The notes under the pieces: generated by a model
What the model saw: only the letters and a program-made list of their open reading frames with translations
What the model was told of the DNA's origin: nothing
Database searches by the model: none
Shown: positions 7,790-16,796 of the stretch, piece by piece
Layout of the letters: every line of letters begins with the position of its first letter
How positions within the stretch are numbered: position 1 is the stretch's first letter
Program-made: the position numbers and the translations under genes
Source: Candidatus Planktophila sulfonica
GTDB lineage: Bacteria > Actinomycetota > Actinomycetes > Nanopelagicales > Nanopelagicaceae
Direction of reading: 5' to 3'
Length of the DNA: 64,000 nt
Assembly: GCF_002288065.1 (NCBI RefSeq)
Contig: NZ_CP016773.1
Location: forward strand, 682,001 to 746,000

Positions 7790-9154
7790 AGCCTTCTTCT
7801 TAAAGAGCGCGAGAAACATTGAATCCGTTTCATGCACACTGGTCCAGAGAGCCATCGCTCTATCGCGCACGGCACCTTGCAGGTTTGCCGGCAAGAAAGG
7901 GGCAACATCAATTTGCTCCAGCTCAGGATGCGCCTTAAGAATCATCTTTACCTGACCAAAGGTTTCAGCAAAGTGAGGACTACAGGTTGCATAGCCGAAG
8001 ATGCCAGCATCAGAGAGATTGGCGATGGCCGAATTAGCGAGCTCTAACTGTAACTCAGTCAGTGCACGCAAATCTTGAACAGTTCTACGCCAGCGAACTT
8101 CAGGGCGTCGACGCAAAGCGCCAAGACCAGTACAAGGAACGTCAGCGATAATCGCATCGAACTTCTGTCCATGTGAGGAAATTTCTCGACCGTCTCCCAC
8201 CCAGACCGGAAACTTTCCAACAACATTCTTCACTAGCTTTGCTCGCGCCTCAGATACTTCGTTTGCTACGAAATCTCGACCTTCTACATCACAAATATGA
8301 GAGATGAGGGCGGCTTTACCGCCAGGACCAGCACAGAGATCGAGAACGGTTTTGGCAGATTTGGTTGCTTGCGAAAAGGCAAGAGCAACTAACTGTGAGC
8401 CTTCGTCCTGAACTCCGGCCTTGCGATGACGAATCAAATCGAGGGAACCAGGCGCTCCTTCAAATTTCGCACCATAAGGTGAGAAACGAGTTGCTATTGC
8501 GCCTTCAGAAACAAGTTCTTCTTGAGTTGAAGATCCTGGCCATGAAACAAGCGTTGGCGTTGCCGGGATGTTATTTGCACCCAACTCTTCCTCGACTCTT
8601 GCGTAATCTTTAAGAAGGTCAAAATAGGCAGAGACAATCCATTCTGGATGTGAATATTGAATTGAAAGTCTGGACACCGGGTCCTTCATGGCTAAGACAG
8701 GCTCAAGCCACTCTTCTAACGTCTTGGCACTGACTTTACGAAGAATCGCGTTGACGAAAGAGGCTTTAGATTCACCGATGACCTTACGTGCAAGCTCGAC
8801 AGTTGCAGATACTGCAGCGTGAGTAGCAACGCGCATTTCAAAGAGTTGATGAACACCTAATCTGCAGATATCAACGATTCCTTCATCGACTTCAGACCAA
8901 GGCCGATCAGAGACTTGGGAGAGTATGTAATCGTGACGCCCTTGCATACGCAAAGTTCCGTAAAGAAGTTCAGTGATGAAACCTTTATCTCGCTGTTCGA
9001 AATTACTTGCGTTAAGCGCTTGCGGTAGAAGTAGGTTCGAATATCCCCCGCGTCGGTTTACTTCAGAGAGAATGTCGTAGACCAAGACGCGAGGTGCATC
9101 TGGTTTAGGAGATTTGAATGAGTCTCGGCGTGCTTTAACCAAAGAGTTCACCAT
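7787..9154 (-). CDS. rsmB: RsmB-family 16S rRNA (cytosine-C5) methyltransferase
   Basis: A 455-aa protein expected to methylate a cytosine (C967 in E. coli numbering) of 16S rRNA with SAM. The N-terminal NusB-like RNA-binding domain covers about residues 20-150 (RLGVHQLFEM). The C-terminal methyltransferase has LDLCAGPGGKAALI for SAM binding, DVPCTGLGALRRRPE with the Cys of the PC motif, and YATCSPHFAE with the nucleophilic Cys of the TC motif. The ATG at 9154 overlaps fmt by 20 nt; a GTG one codon earlier is equally possible. The fmt-rsmB neighbourhood is widely conserved. Confidence 0.92.
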   Translation of the reverse strand: MVNSLVKARRDSFKSPKPDAPRVLVYDILSEVNRRGGYSNLLLPQALNASNFEQRDKGFITELLYGTLRMQGRHDYILSQVSDRPWSEVDEGIVDICRLGVHQLFEMRVATHAAVSATVELARKVIGESKASFVNAILRKVSAKTLEEWLEPVLAMKDPVSRLSIQYSHPEWIVSAYFDLLKDYARVEEELGANNIPATPTLVSWPGSSTQEELVSEGAIATRFSPYGAKFEGAPGSLDLIRHRKAGVQDEGSQLVALAFSQATKSAKTVLDLCAGPGGKAALISHICDVEGRDFVANEVSEARAKLVKNVVGKFPVWVGDGREISSHGQKFDAIIADVPCTGLGALRRRPEVRWRRTVQDLRALTELQLELANSAIANLSDAGIFGYATCSPHFAETFGQVKMILKAHPELEQIDVAPFLPANLQGAVRDRAMALWTSVHETDSMFLALFKKKA

Positions 9155-10040
9155 CACCTAAACGCGCACCGTTGAGCCAGGACTTGGCATCCATTCGCGA
9201 CTTCCCCGCTGGAGTCAAGAAACCTATTGAAACTGCATTGGAGGAAGTTCCTACAAGGAGCTCCTTATTGACTACCTTTAACACGCCAGGTTGAAGAGTC
9301 TCTTTGGAAATATTCACCGAATCTATCTTTACTACTTCGCCGCGGAATCGAGTCCAGGCACCCGGTGAAGATGTGAACGCTCTAATCTTTTGAGAAATCA
9401 ATTGGGCATCGAGGTTCCAGTTAATTTCACATTCCTCTTTAGAAATCTTCATGGCTCGAGTGGCGCCGTCGCTCTTCTGTGGTTCAGGGCGAATTCCAGC
9501 CTTGATAGCGTTCAGAGAATCTTCGACTGCTTCGACACCAAGTGCGCCTAACTCTGAAAATAGTTCATCACTCGTGATATCTGAATCAAGCGCAAATCTC
9601 TTTACTGAATAGATGGGGCCAGTATCCATTCCAGGATCTAATTGAAAGACCGTTACTCCAGAAACAGGATCTCCGGCCTCGATTGCTCGCTGGACTGGAG
9701 CAGCTCCCCGCCAGCGTGGAAGGAGTGAGAAGTGAAGGTTGAGACAACCATGCATAGGAATGCTCAGTAGTTCTTTGGGAAGAAGCACGCCATAACCAAT
9801 CGTCAAAAGAACATCAGCACCTTCTATGAGAGTGGCTGTTTCCGTTACCGAAGCAGGCTTGAAGCAAGGTACATCGTTATCACGAGCCCACTCGGAAATC
9901 ACTGACTCCTTGAGAGTTCGTCCTCGTCCTGCAGGGCGGTCGGGCTGAGTAATAACAGATAGCAATTGATGCTCTGAAGTGATCAACCAATTTAAAGTGG
10001 GAATAGCCACATCGGGCGTTGCCGCCACAATTATCTTCAA
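9135..10040 (-). CDS. fmt: Methionyl-tRNA formyltransferase
   Basis: A 301-aa enzyme that formylates initiator Met-tRNA. The N-terminal domain shows the formyl-tetrahydrofolate-binding segment with the catalytic LNLHFSLLPRWRGAAPVQRAI and the FQLDPGMDTGPI loop. The C-terminal oligonucleotide-binding domain begins near residue 205. The start codon is TTG at 10040, directly after the def stop, with AGAGGG as Shine-Dalgarno about 6 nt upstream. It is co-transcribed with def, whose product later removes the formyl group. Confidence 0.95.
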   Translation of the reverse strand: MKIIVAATPDVAIPTLNWLITSEHQLLSVITQPDRPAGRGRTLKESVISEWARDNDVPCFKPASVTETATLIEGADVLLTIGYGVLLPKELLSIPMHGCLNLHFSLLPRWRGAAPVQRAIEAGDPVSGVTVFQLDPGMDTGPIYSVKRFALDSDITSDELFSELGALGVEAVEDSLNAIKAGIRPEPQKSDGATRAMKISKEECEINWNLDAQLISQKIRAFTSSPGAWTRFRGEVVKIDSVNISKETLQPGVLKVVNKELLVGTSSNAVSIGFLTPAGKSRMDAKSWLNGARLGDGELFG

Positions 10041-10601
10041 TTAAAGCCCTCTGCCGAAGGGATCGTGCGGTGAGACTTTAATCTGCGGCTGCATGCCTGC
10101 TGAATTAGCCATGCCGAACCAATCTGATTCACGAATCTCTTTCATGGCGAGCTTTCGATCTTCCTCGGAGAGGCGATCAATAAAGAGAATTCCATTGAGG
10201 TGATCTGTTTCGTGTTGCAAAGCTCGGGCCAGTAACTCAGTTCCTTCAACAGTAATTGGTTCGCCGTGCATATTGAAACCCTTTGCAACAGCTCTAAATG
10301 CGCGAGGTGTTGGGTAAACCAGATCAGGAAAGCTCAAGCAACCTTCATCTCCGTCTTGGAGTTCTTCACTAAGGTCGAGAGTTGGATTGATGAGATGTCC
10401 CAACGCTTCATCGACATCCCAGACAAATACGCGAAGTGGAACACCAATTTGAGGGGCGGCGAGACCCGCACCTGGTGCATCGAGCATCGTTTCGGTGAGA
10501 TCTTTTACAAGAACGCGAAGTTCCTTATCGAAATCAATTACCTCAGAGGCCGGTGTAACGAGTACGGGATCGCCAAAGTGGCGAATCGGCATGATGGACA
10601 T
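10041..10601 (-). CDS. def: Peptide deformylase
   Basis: A 186-aa metalloenzyme removing the N-terminal formyl group from new proteins. The three family motifs are visible: GAGLAAPQIG near residues 44-53, EGCLSFPD near residue 85 (metal-binding Cys), and QHETDHLNGILF near residue 130 (HExxH metal and catalytic residues, here HETDH). The ATG at 10601 is 6 nt after TAGGAT (10613-10608), which directly follows the priA TAG stop. It heads def-fmt-rsmB. Confidence 0.96.
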   Translation of the reverse strand: MSIMPIRHFGDPVLVTPASEVIDFDKELRVLVKDLTETMLDAPGAGLAAPQIGVPLRVFVWDVDEALGHLINPTLDLSEELQDGDEGCLSFPDLVYPTPRAFRAVAKGFNMHGEPITVEGTELLARALQHETDHLNGILFIDRLSEEDRKLAMKEIRESDWFGMANSAGMQPQIKVSPHDPFGRGL

Positions 10602-10607
10602 GTGCTT

Positions 10608-10613
10608 ATCCTA
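10608..10613 (-). promoter_or_regulatory. -10 element of def next to the priA stop codon
   Basis: TAGGAT in minus-strand sense (10613 to 10608) sits 6 nt before the def ATG and immediately after the priA stop codon (10616-10614). No Shine-Dalgarno is visible, so a leaderless def-fmt-rsmB mRNA is likely. Confidence 0.5.
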
Positions 10614-12485
10614 CTATCGAGATAGCGAATAAGGGTCAATGCGAATTGATGCAAGGCTCTTCTTAGACGAACTGCGACGACGTTGGAACTCATGCAGTAA
10701 CGAGATGAGAGCCTCACCATCAATCAGTGGAACCAGAACAACGATTCGATCTATATCGCCCTTGAGTTGTGATGGGCCAAGGAATTGAGTTGATTCGGGC
10801 AAACGGGAGTCATCTTGAGCTTTCTTTAGTCCGCGCAAAAGCGATTGGGACTCAGTGGCTGCAATATCCATCGTGACAGCCCTAGTAAACGGAGGAAGAT
10901 TTACTTCGAGACGTTCACGTAGTTCACGTTGCGAAATCAGCGACGGCTTCCAGGCAGAGACGGCGCCAATGATCGGGCTATCTGCTGACATGACAAATGC
11001 AACTTTTCCCTTTTGCGAAGCCGAGGCACTGGTTGAAAAGAAGAGCTCGCGGGTTCGTTCGTGAGCTCGGATATCTGCCTGCATGAAGAAGCGATCTGCC
11101 TCGAGAATAATCACAAGGGCATAGCCGTTCTTGGTGATCGGAATGGCGCCAGGAGTGGCGATGACTAACCCTCGTTCATCGTCAAAACTATCAATCATCA
11201 ATTCCGATGACGATTGCACCACCTTTACTCCAGGAAAAGCCGCTCCAATCTCATATGCGAATCTTTCTGAGCCGCGACCCAAGAGATAAGGAGTTGAACC
11301 TTTACACCACACGCATCTCCACTCCGAATGAGCCTTGCCGCATATGGTGCATTCAAGGGATGTTTCTGAACCACGCTTGAGTAACTTGCCACCGCATTCA
11401 CAGAGAGCAGAGTTTTTGCATTTAGAACACACGACACTTTGCGAGTAACCCTTTCGAGGCGCGAGGAAAAGTACGGGTCCCGAATTCATTGCCTTGCGAA
11501 CCTCCCCCATTAACCTGCTGGGAATCAGCTCGCCATGCGATTGAGGATAAGCTGAAACATCGATGCGAGATTTACTTGATGAAAAATCGATCCATTTATT
11601 CTCAATAAGTCGAGCGACTTCAGAACTCGGTGAATAACCGACGAAAGTTAGATTGAGCTCTGATTTCATCGCTCGAAGGATGGCGACATCGCGGACATTC
11701 CATCCTGGAGAACGAACCTCATAATGTTGCTCAGAACCTTCATCCATAACGATGATTGACTCGAGATCGGTAATCGGTGCAAAGATTGCGCTTCTGGTTC
11801 CCAGCACAATCTGGCCTCGTCCATAACGACATAAAAGGAAATTGCGATATCGCTCAGATCTATCGAGTGCTGAATCGAGAACCACCGCTTCCGGTATCAG
11901 GGCGACCAGCCTCTGGACGGAGCGATTGTCGGGAACTATGACGAGTGTCGATCCCTTTCCTGAGTACCTGTCAATCGTCGAAAGCAGGAAGTTGAAACGA
12001 TTAACAGCTGGTGGAATATGAATATAAGTGCGATTTGGCTTCGTTTTTAACTGAGGCAATGCTGCCTCGACCCAGTTCTCTTTATCGACTGATGCAACCC
12101 GAGGAGGGATGGCTGATCGAATAACGTCGAACGGATGGGCCGCCCAACGAGCTGCTACAGCCGAAATAAGTTCAATCGATTCAAGCGTCGCAACGCTATG
12201 CAGGGATATTGCTTTCGAGATTGATTTCAAGACGGGTGAATCCGACGTACTCTCTCGAGTAAGAACTAGCCCTTCAACTTCTCGGCCATGAAAAGGAACT
12301 TGAACACGAACGCCCGTTGAGATAACAGCTGAGAGATTATCGGGTATTAAATAGTCATAACTTTGATCTAGATGAAAGACCCCAGAATCTACCCAGACCC
12401 GGGCAATCGGCAGATCTGATGAACTGCCTTCCGGTTTGAGCTTCGCTATCTCAGCTTTGAGACGAAGTGGCCTCGTAAGTGCCAC
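10614..12485 (-). CDS. priA: PriA-like primosomal protein N', helicase motifs lost
   Basis: A 623-aa PriA homologue, the replication-restart protein. The N-terminal DNA-binding region (FHLDQSYDYLIPD) is present, and eight zinc-binding cysteines lie at residues 353, 356, 362, 364, 379, 382, 391 and 394. The helicase core is degenerate. No GxxxxGKT Walker A loop precedes the TLVIVPDNRSV segment (about residue 180), and the DEEH box is replaced by DEGSEQ (248-253). The conserved GTRSAIFAP segment remains at about 229-237. Loss of the ATPase motifs is typical of actinobacterial PriA. The start is a GTG with GAAGG about 10 nt upstream; it lies 17 nt after metK. Confidence 0.88.
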   Translation of the reverse strand: MALTRPLRLKAEIAKLKPEGSSSDLPIARVWVDSGVFHLDQSYDYLIPDNLSAVISTGVRVQVPFHGREVEGLVLTRESTSDSPVLKSISKAISLHSVATLESIELISAVAARWAAHPFDVIRSAIPPRVASVDKENWVEAALPQLKTKPNRTYIHIPPAVNRFNFLLSTIDRYSGKGSTLVIVPDNRSVQRLVALIPEAVVLDSALDRSERYRNFLLCRYGRGQIVLGTRSAIFAPITDLESIIVMDEGSEQHYEVRSPGWNVRDVAILRAMKSELNLTFVGYSPSSEVARLIENKWIDFSSSKSRIDVSAYPQSHGELIPSRLMGEVRKAMNSGPVLFLAPRKGYSQSVVCSKCKNSALCECGGKLLKRGSETSLECTICGKAHSEWRCVWCKGSTPYLLGRGSERFAYEIGAAFPGVKVVQSSSELMIDSFDDERGLVIATPGAIPITKNGYALVIILEADRFFMQADIRAHERTRELFFSTSASASQKGKVAFVMSADSPIIGAVSAWKPSLISQRELRERLEVNLPPFTRAVTMDIAATESQSLLRGLKKAQDDSRLPESTQFLGPSQLKGDIDRIVVLVPLIDGEALISLLHEFQRRRSSSKKSLASIRIDPYSLSR

Positions 12486-12502
12486 GTCAGTAAAGCCTTC
12501 GA

Positions 12503-13693
12503 CTATTTAACGGCTGCTTGGAGTTCTGATACGCGATTAGTTGCTTCCCATGTGAAGTTAGGAAGCTCGCGACCAAAGTGACCGTAAGCAGCAGTCTGTG
12601 AATAGATCGGGCGCTTGAGATTGAGATCGCGAATAATCGCTGCAGGGCGAAGATCGAAGACAGTTGTTACTGCATTTTGAATCTTTTGAACAGGAACTGT
12701 CTCTGTTCCAAAAGTTTCAACAAATACACCCACAGGCTGCGCTTTACCGATTGCGTATGCAACCTGAACTTCGCAACGACGGGCAAGGCCTGCTGCTACA
12801 ACATTCTTAGCCACCCAACGCATTGCATAGGCTGCAGAACGGTCAACCTTTGAAGGGTCTTTACCTGAGAACGCTCCGCCGCCGTGGCGAGCCATTCCAC
12901 CGTATGTGTCAACAATGATCTTGCGTCCTGTAAGTCCTGCATCTCCCATTGGGCCACCAATTACAAAGCGACCTGTTGGGTTAATGAGCGTGCGCATATC
13001 TTTGCGAGGCAGATCAATCTTTGCCAAAACAGGATCGATTACTTGAGCAATGATTTCTGGTGTCAACTGCTTGATGACATCTACTTCTTCTGCATGCTGA
13101 CTTGAGATAACAACTGTATCGAGAGCCACAGCCTTATCGCCGTCGTACTCAATAGTTACCTGTGTCTTGCCATCAGGGCGAAGGTATGGAAGTGCGCCTG
13201 ACTTACGAACCTTAGAAAGTTGTTGAGCTAATTCGTGAGCCAACCAAATTGGAAGTGGCATGAGCTCTTTGGTGTCATCACACGCGTACCCGAACATGAG
13301 CCCTTGATCGCCAGCACCTTGAAGATCTAATGGATCTGCTGCAGATGAAACGCGGTGCTCAAATGCATCATCGACGCCTTGTGCGATATCAGGAGATTGC
13401 TGTCCGATGGAGATTGAAACGCCACAGCTATTTCCGTCAAAGCCCTTTACAGATGAGTCGTAACCGATACCAATAACTGTGTCACGGACAATGCCCATGA
13501 CATCTGCGTATCCGTTGGTGGTTACTTCACCGGCAACATGTACCTGACCTGTTGTGATGAGTGTTTCAACCGCGACGCGACTTGTTGGATCCTGGTCTAA
13601 GAGTGAATCAAGGATTGCATCCGAAATTTGATCAGCGATCTTATCTGGATGGCCTTCGGTAACTGATTCTGAAGTAAAGAGGCGTTTTGACAT
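12503..13693 (-). CDS. metK: S-adenosylmethionine synthase
   Basis: A 396-aa enzyme making SAM from ATP and methionine. Motifs include [13 protein letters not shown] near residue 15, [12 protein letters not shown] near residue 125 and [19 protein letters not shown] near residue 270. Length and sequence are full and typical. The ATG is 6 nt after TAGGTT (13705-13700), whose last base is the first base of the coaBC stop codon. The gap to coaBC is only 4 nt, so there is no room for a SAM riboswitch. Confidence 0.97.
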   Translation of the reverse strand: MSKRLFTSESVTEGHPDKIADQISDAILDSLLDQDPTSRVAVETLITTGQVHVAGEVTTNGYADVMGIVRDTVIGIGYDSSVKGFDGNSCGVSISIGQQSPDIAQGVDDAFEHRVSSAADPLDLQGAGDQGLMFGYACDDTKELMPLPIWLAHELAQQLSKVRKSGALPYLRPDGKTQVTIEYDGDKAVALDTVVISSQHAEEVDVIKQLTPEIIAQVIDPVLAKIDLPRKDMRTLINPTGRFVIGGPMGDAGLTGRKIIVDTYGGMARHGGGAFSGKDPSKVDRSAAYAMRWVAKNVVAAGLARRCEVQVAYAIGKAQPVGVFVETFGTETVPVQKIQNAVTTVFDLRPAAIIRDLNLKRPIYSQTAAYGHFGRELPNFTWEATNRVSELQAAVK

Positions 13694-13697
13694 TGTC

Positions 13698-14882
13698 CTA
13701 ACCTAACTGAAGAAGGGCTTCATCGAGTAGTTGGTGAGCTAGCGTGTCTTTGGTGGTCTCTGCCACCTTCTTGGGTTCCTTACCTCGAACCAAGATAAAT
13801 CCATGAGTTGTCTCGCTATTGAAGATATCTCCCCCAGAAATATCATTGAGATAGAGAATATCGGCTCCTTTAGAAACCATCTTCGCCTGGGCGGTTTCGA
13901 GATTTTCGGAAGTTTCAGCTGCAAATCCGACAATAACTTGTCGAGACTTCTTTGCTGAGATTGTGCGCAAAATATCTGGATTTTCGACAAGGGCAATATT
14001 TGTGAATTCGTTCTTCTTAATCTTCGCATCCGCTATCTGCTTGGGGCGAGCATCTGCAACAGCGGCTGACATCACAAGAATATCTGTGTGAGTGAATTCT
14101 GCATCGAGTGCTGAGAGCATCTGTGATGCGCTCTCAACCTTAATTGTTCTTATGCCTTCAATGTCGGCAAGATTCGAATTTGCTGAAATGAGAGTTACTT
14201 GAGCGCCACGTCGCTGGGCCGAGCGTGCAACTGCATACCCTTGTTTGCCGGATGACTGATTTCCAATAAATCGAACTGGATCAATCGCTTCACGAGTACC
14301 GCCTGCGGTAATGAGCACTTTCTTTCCAAGAAGATCTGAACGTGAGCCCGTAATTTCGGCGAACTCCCCCAGAATGCGTGATGTTTCAGGAAAACGTCCC
14401 TGTCCCACATCTCCTGATGTGAGTGCGCCAGTATCTGGATCCATCACGTGATAGCCGCGGCTACGTAGCGTTGCAACGTTTGTCTTGGTGGCTTCGTCGT
14501 TCCACATCTCAGGGTGCATGGCCGGCACAATCAGTACAGGTGAGTTGGATGCAAGAATTACATTGGTAAGGAGATCATCTGCACGTCCCGCCGCAATTCT
14601 CGCCATGAGATCGGCAGTAGCAGGTGCGATGATGATGAAATTCGAGTTCTTTGCAAGAGAGATATGGCGGACTTCCTCTACGCTTTCAAAGACTTCCGTA
14701 GTGACCTTACGCCCTGAAAGCGCTTCCCACGTTGCCGACCCGACGAAGTTCAAGCTCGAAGGGGTAGGAACAACAGTTACGCCAAAACCGAGATCACGGA
14801 GACGACGGAGAAGATCGCAGGATTTATATGCCGCAATGCCGCCACCAACGCCGAGAATTACTTCACGGCCAAAACCTTGCAT
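13698..14882 (-). CDS. coaBC: Bifunctional CoaBC (phosphopantothenoylcysteine synthetase/decarboxylase)
   Basis: A 394-aa two-domain enzyme of coenzyme A synthesis. The N-terminal flavin-dependent CoaC domain (about residues 1-185) begins [20 protein letters not shown] and has PAMHPEMW with the catalytic His. The C-terminal CoaB domain starts at [19 protein letters not shown] and contains [18 protein letters not shown]. It forms 4'-phosphopantothenoylcysteine and then decarboxylates it. It follows rpoZ by 17 nt; the order gmk-rpoZ-coaBC is common in many bacteria. Confidence 0.95.
   Translation of the reverse strand: MQGFGREVILGVGGGIAAYKSCDLLRRLRDLGFGVTVVPTPSSLNFVGSATWEALSGRKVTTEVFESVEEVRHISLAKNSNFIIIAPATADLMARIAAGRADDLLTNVILASNSPVLIVPAMHPEMWNDEATKTNVATLRSRGYHVMDPDTGALTSGDVGQGRFPETSRILGEFAEITGSRSDLLGKKVLITAGGTREAIDPVRFIGNQSSGKQGYAVARSAQRRGAQVTLISANSNLADIEGIRTIKVESASQMLSALDAEFTHTDILVMSAAVADARPKQIADAKIKKNEFTNIALVENPDILRTISAKKSRQVIVGFAAETSENLETAQAKMVSKGADILYLNDISGGDIFNSETTHGFILVRGKEPKKVAETTKDTLAHQLLDEALLQLG
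13700..13705 (-). promoter_or_regulatory. -10 element of metK overlapping the coaBC stop codon
   Basis: TAGGTT in minus sense (13705 to 13700) ends 6 nt before the metK ATG, and its final T is the first base of the coaBC TAG stop. An AGGA in the spacer could also act as a weak Shine-Dalgarno for a read-through mRNA, so both leaderless and leadered translation are possible. Confidence 0.45.
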
Positions 14883-14899
14883 GGTGGTTTACCTAAAAA

Positions 14900-15160
14900 T
14901 TAGGCGGTTGGTTCTAGATTTTCAATAGTCAAAAGACCTTCGTTGATTTCGCGAAGTGCAATTGACAATGGCTTCTCGTGAACGTGTGTATCAACTAGTG
15001 GCCCAACGTATTCAAGAAGACCTTCACCAAGTTGTGAGTAGTACGCATTAATTTGGCGAGCACGCTTTGCTGCATAGAGAACGAGGCTGTACTTAGAACC
15101 AGCCTTATCGAGAAGTTCGTCGATAGGTGGGTTTGTGATTCCATCCATATGTGCGCTCAT
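14900..15160 (-). CDS. rpoZ: RNA polymerase omega subunit
   Basis: An 86-aa omega subunit that helps assembly of RNA polymerase by chaperoning beta prime. [20 protein letters not shown] and the [12 protein letters not shown] helix are the conserved core. The ATG at 15160 has an AGGAG Shine-Dalgarno 6 nt away, whereas the frame could otherwise extend eight codons upstream. It sits between the mihF-gmk fusion and coaBC in the usual bacterial order. Confidence 0.93.
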   Translation of the reverse strand: MSAHMDGITNPPIDELLDKAGSKYSLVLYAAKRARQINAYYSQLGEGLLEYVGPLVDTHVHEKPLSIALREINEGLLTIENLEPTA

Positions 15161-15212
15161 CTGTACTCCTGTGTTTCGTAGCAATTAATGCTCTGCGGGT
15201 CTTGCAGCCTAT

Positions 15213-16085
15213 TTAGGCAGATACGAATTCTATCAGGGATGCGACTACCCCATCGACCTGGTCATTGATGAGGACTTTATCGAAGAAAGAGGCGGCAGCC
15301 ATCTCTTCTTGAGCCAAAGCCAAGCGGGCGGCTCTACGTTCTGGGCTATCGGTGCCACGACCTTCGAGGCGAGAAACGAGCTCTTCCCATGTAGGGGGCT
15401 CGAGAAATACGAGTATTGCTTCCGGAACCTTTGCCTTAACTTGCTTAGCTCCTGCGATCTCGATTTCAAGTAGAACGCTTTTGCCTACACGTAGTGAATC
15501 TTCAACAGCTCTTCGTGGAGTTCCATAACGGTTACCTGCAAACTCTGCCCATTCGAGAAATTCATTGGATGCAATGGCTGCATCAAATTCTTCATTTGAA
15601 CAGAAGTGATAGTCAATTCCATTTACCTCATTAAAACGAGGCGCCCGAGTTGTTGCTGAGACACTGACAAAGAATGGTGATGATTCTTTCAAAACCTTTG
15701 CGACAGTGCTCTTGCCGACACCACCGGGTCCCGAAAGTACAACCAACTTCCCAGGAGTGAGGCCGGAAGGAATCTTGAATTCATTATCTAAAGATTCCAA
15801 TTGATGTCTTCCAAGCCCTTGGATACGACGAGTTAATGAAATTCCAAGACGTTCCAGAATCGATTTGCCGCGAATTTTACCAACACCACTGATTGACTCA
15901 ACGAGTTCAAGTACACGCATCTTGGCGATTGCTTCATCATCTTTCGACATTGATACAACATCGGTTATCGACAGTTCGCCACTCTTTACGCGCGCTTTAA
16001 CAGCGGCTCTAATCTGACGCGACTCTTTAGCCTTTGCCAGCGCTCGGGCGCGCTCTTCCGGTGTCAGTTGTGGAGGTGCGCCCAT
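15213..16085 (-). CDS. gmk: In-frame fusion of integration host factor MihF and guanylate kinase
   Basis: A 290-aa protein with two recognisable parts. Residues 1 to about 103 match actinobacterial integration host factor (MihF): PPQLTPEERARALAKAKESR at the start, then an ISGVGKIRGKSIL DNA-contacting motif near residue 65-77. Residues from about 107 match guanylate kinase: P-loop GPGGVGKST at 119-127, SVSATTRAPR and the GIDYHF GMP-binding segment near 150-170. In most actinobacteria mihF and gmk are adjacent separate genes. Here there is no stop or start between them, only a short linker near residue 104. The ATG is 6 nt after TAGATT, whose TAG is the pyrF stop. The domain assignment is strong; whether the product is cleaved is unknown. 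Confidence 0.9.
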   Translation of the reverse strand: MGAPPQLTPEERARALAKAKESRQIRAAVKARVKSGELSITDVVSMSKDDEAIAKMRVLELVESISGVGKIRGKSILERLGISLTRRIQGLGRHQLESLDNEFKIPSGLTPGKLVVLSGPGGVGKSTVAKVLKESSPFFVSVSATTRAPRFNEVNGIDYHFCSNEEFDAAIASNEFLEWAEFAGNRYGTPRRAVEDSLRVGKSVLLEIEIAGAKQVKAKVPEAILVFLEPPTWEELVSRLEGRGTDSPERRAARLALAQEEMAAASFFDKVLINDQVDGVVASLIEFVSA

Positions 16086-16091
16086 GGGATA

Positions 16092-16097
16092 AATCTA
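16092..16097 (-). promoter_or_regulatory. -10 element of mihF-gmk sharing the pyrF stop codon
   Basis: TAGATT in minus sense (16097 to 16092) lies 6 nt before the mihF-gmk ATG; its first three bases (16097-16095) are the TAG stop of pyrF. No Shine-Dalgarno is present, so a leaderless mihF-gmk transcript starting at the end of the pyr operon is likely. Confidence 0.5.
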
Positions 16098-16796
16098 GTT
16101 GAGAATCTCGTCAGCGATGAATCGCGCCTTTGACTTCATTGCCTGCGCCCCATCAGACCATGCCTTGGTAATTGGACGACCAATCACCACGAAAGAAGCA
16201 CCCGCGGAGATTGCATCCTTCGGTGTCATGGTCCGCTTTTGATCATCGCTTCCTACTTCAGAGAGAGGGCGAACTCCTGGGGTAATAATGTGAGGCGTTG
16301 GTCCTACTGCCGAACGGATTGCCGCGATTTCAAGTGGAGAACAGACAATTGCTCGAGCACCAGCATCAACTGACATTTTCGCTAGAGCTACTGCGCTCTC
16401 TAGGGCTGGATTTGCGTAGCCGATTTCAAAGAGATCCTCTTCTGAAAGTGAGGTCAAAATCGTTACAGCAGTGACATCGGTTGCAGGAACTGCATCCACC
16501 GCAGCCTTCACCATTGCTCGACCACCAGATGCGTGAACGGTAAGGAATCTAGGTTTTAAGTTTTCGATTGCCTTAGCTGCCCCTTGAACTGTGTGAGGAA
16601 TATCGTGAAGTTTGAGATCGAGGAATATGTCCGCATCAGTCTCGGATTGGATGGCACGGATTCCTTCTTGGCCGAAGGATAGAAAGAATTCAAGGCCTAA
16701 CTTATAAACACTGACAGAATCTTGGGTTGCCGCAACCCATTGCTTTGCGATCTCGATATCTGGTGTATCAACAGCTAGAACTATTGGGGCTTTCAT
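16095..16796 (-). CDS. pyrF: Orotidine 5'-phosphate decarboxylase
   Basis: A 233-aa TIM-barrel enzyme converting OMP to UMP, the last step of the pathway encoded by this operon. The catalytic motif reads DLKLHDIPHTV near residue 60, with the Lys and Asp residues of the active site, followed by FLTVHASGG and IITPGVRP. Its length and motif match the short form found in Bacillus and E. coli; mycobacteria and many other actinobacteria have a longer divergent form. The ATG overlaps the pyrD stop by one base (TAATG). Confidence 0.94.
   Translation of the reverse strand: MKAPIVLAVDTPDIEIAKQWVAATQDSVSVYKLGLEFFLSFGQEGIRAIQSETDADIFLDLKLHDIPHTVQGAAKAIENLKPRFLTVHASGGRAMVKAAVDAVPATDVTAVTILTSLSEEDLFEIGYANPALESAVALAKMSVDAGARAIVCSPLEIAAIRSAVGPTPHIITPGVRPLSEVGSDDQKRTMTPKDAISAGASFVVIGRPITKAWSDGAQAMKSKARFIADEILN

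Noticed and set aside
10614-12485. priA as a pseudogene
   Set aside because: The frame is intact at normal length with all eight zinc cysteines; loss of helicase motifs is a lineage trait of actinobacteria.
13694-13697. Search for a SAM riboswitch before metK
   Set aside because: Only 4 bp separate coaBC and metK; there is no room for one.
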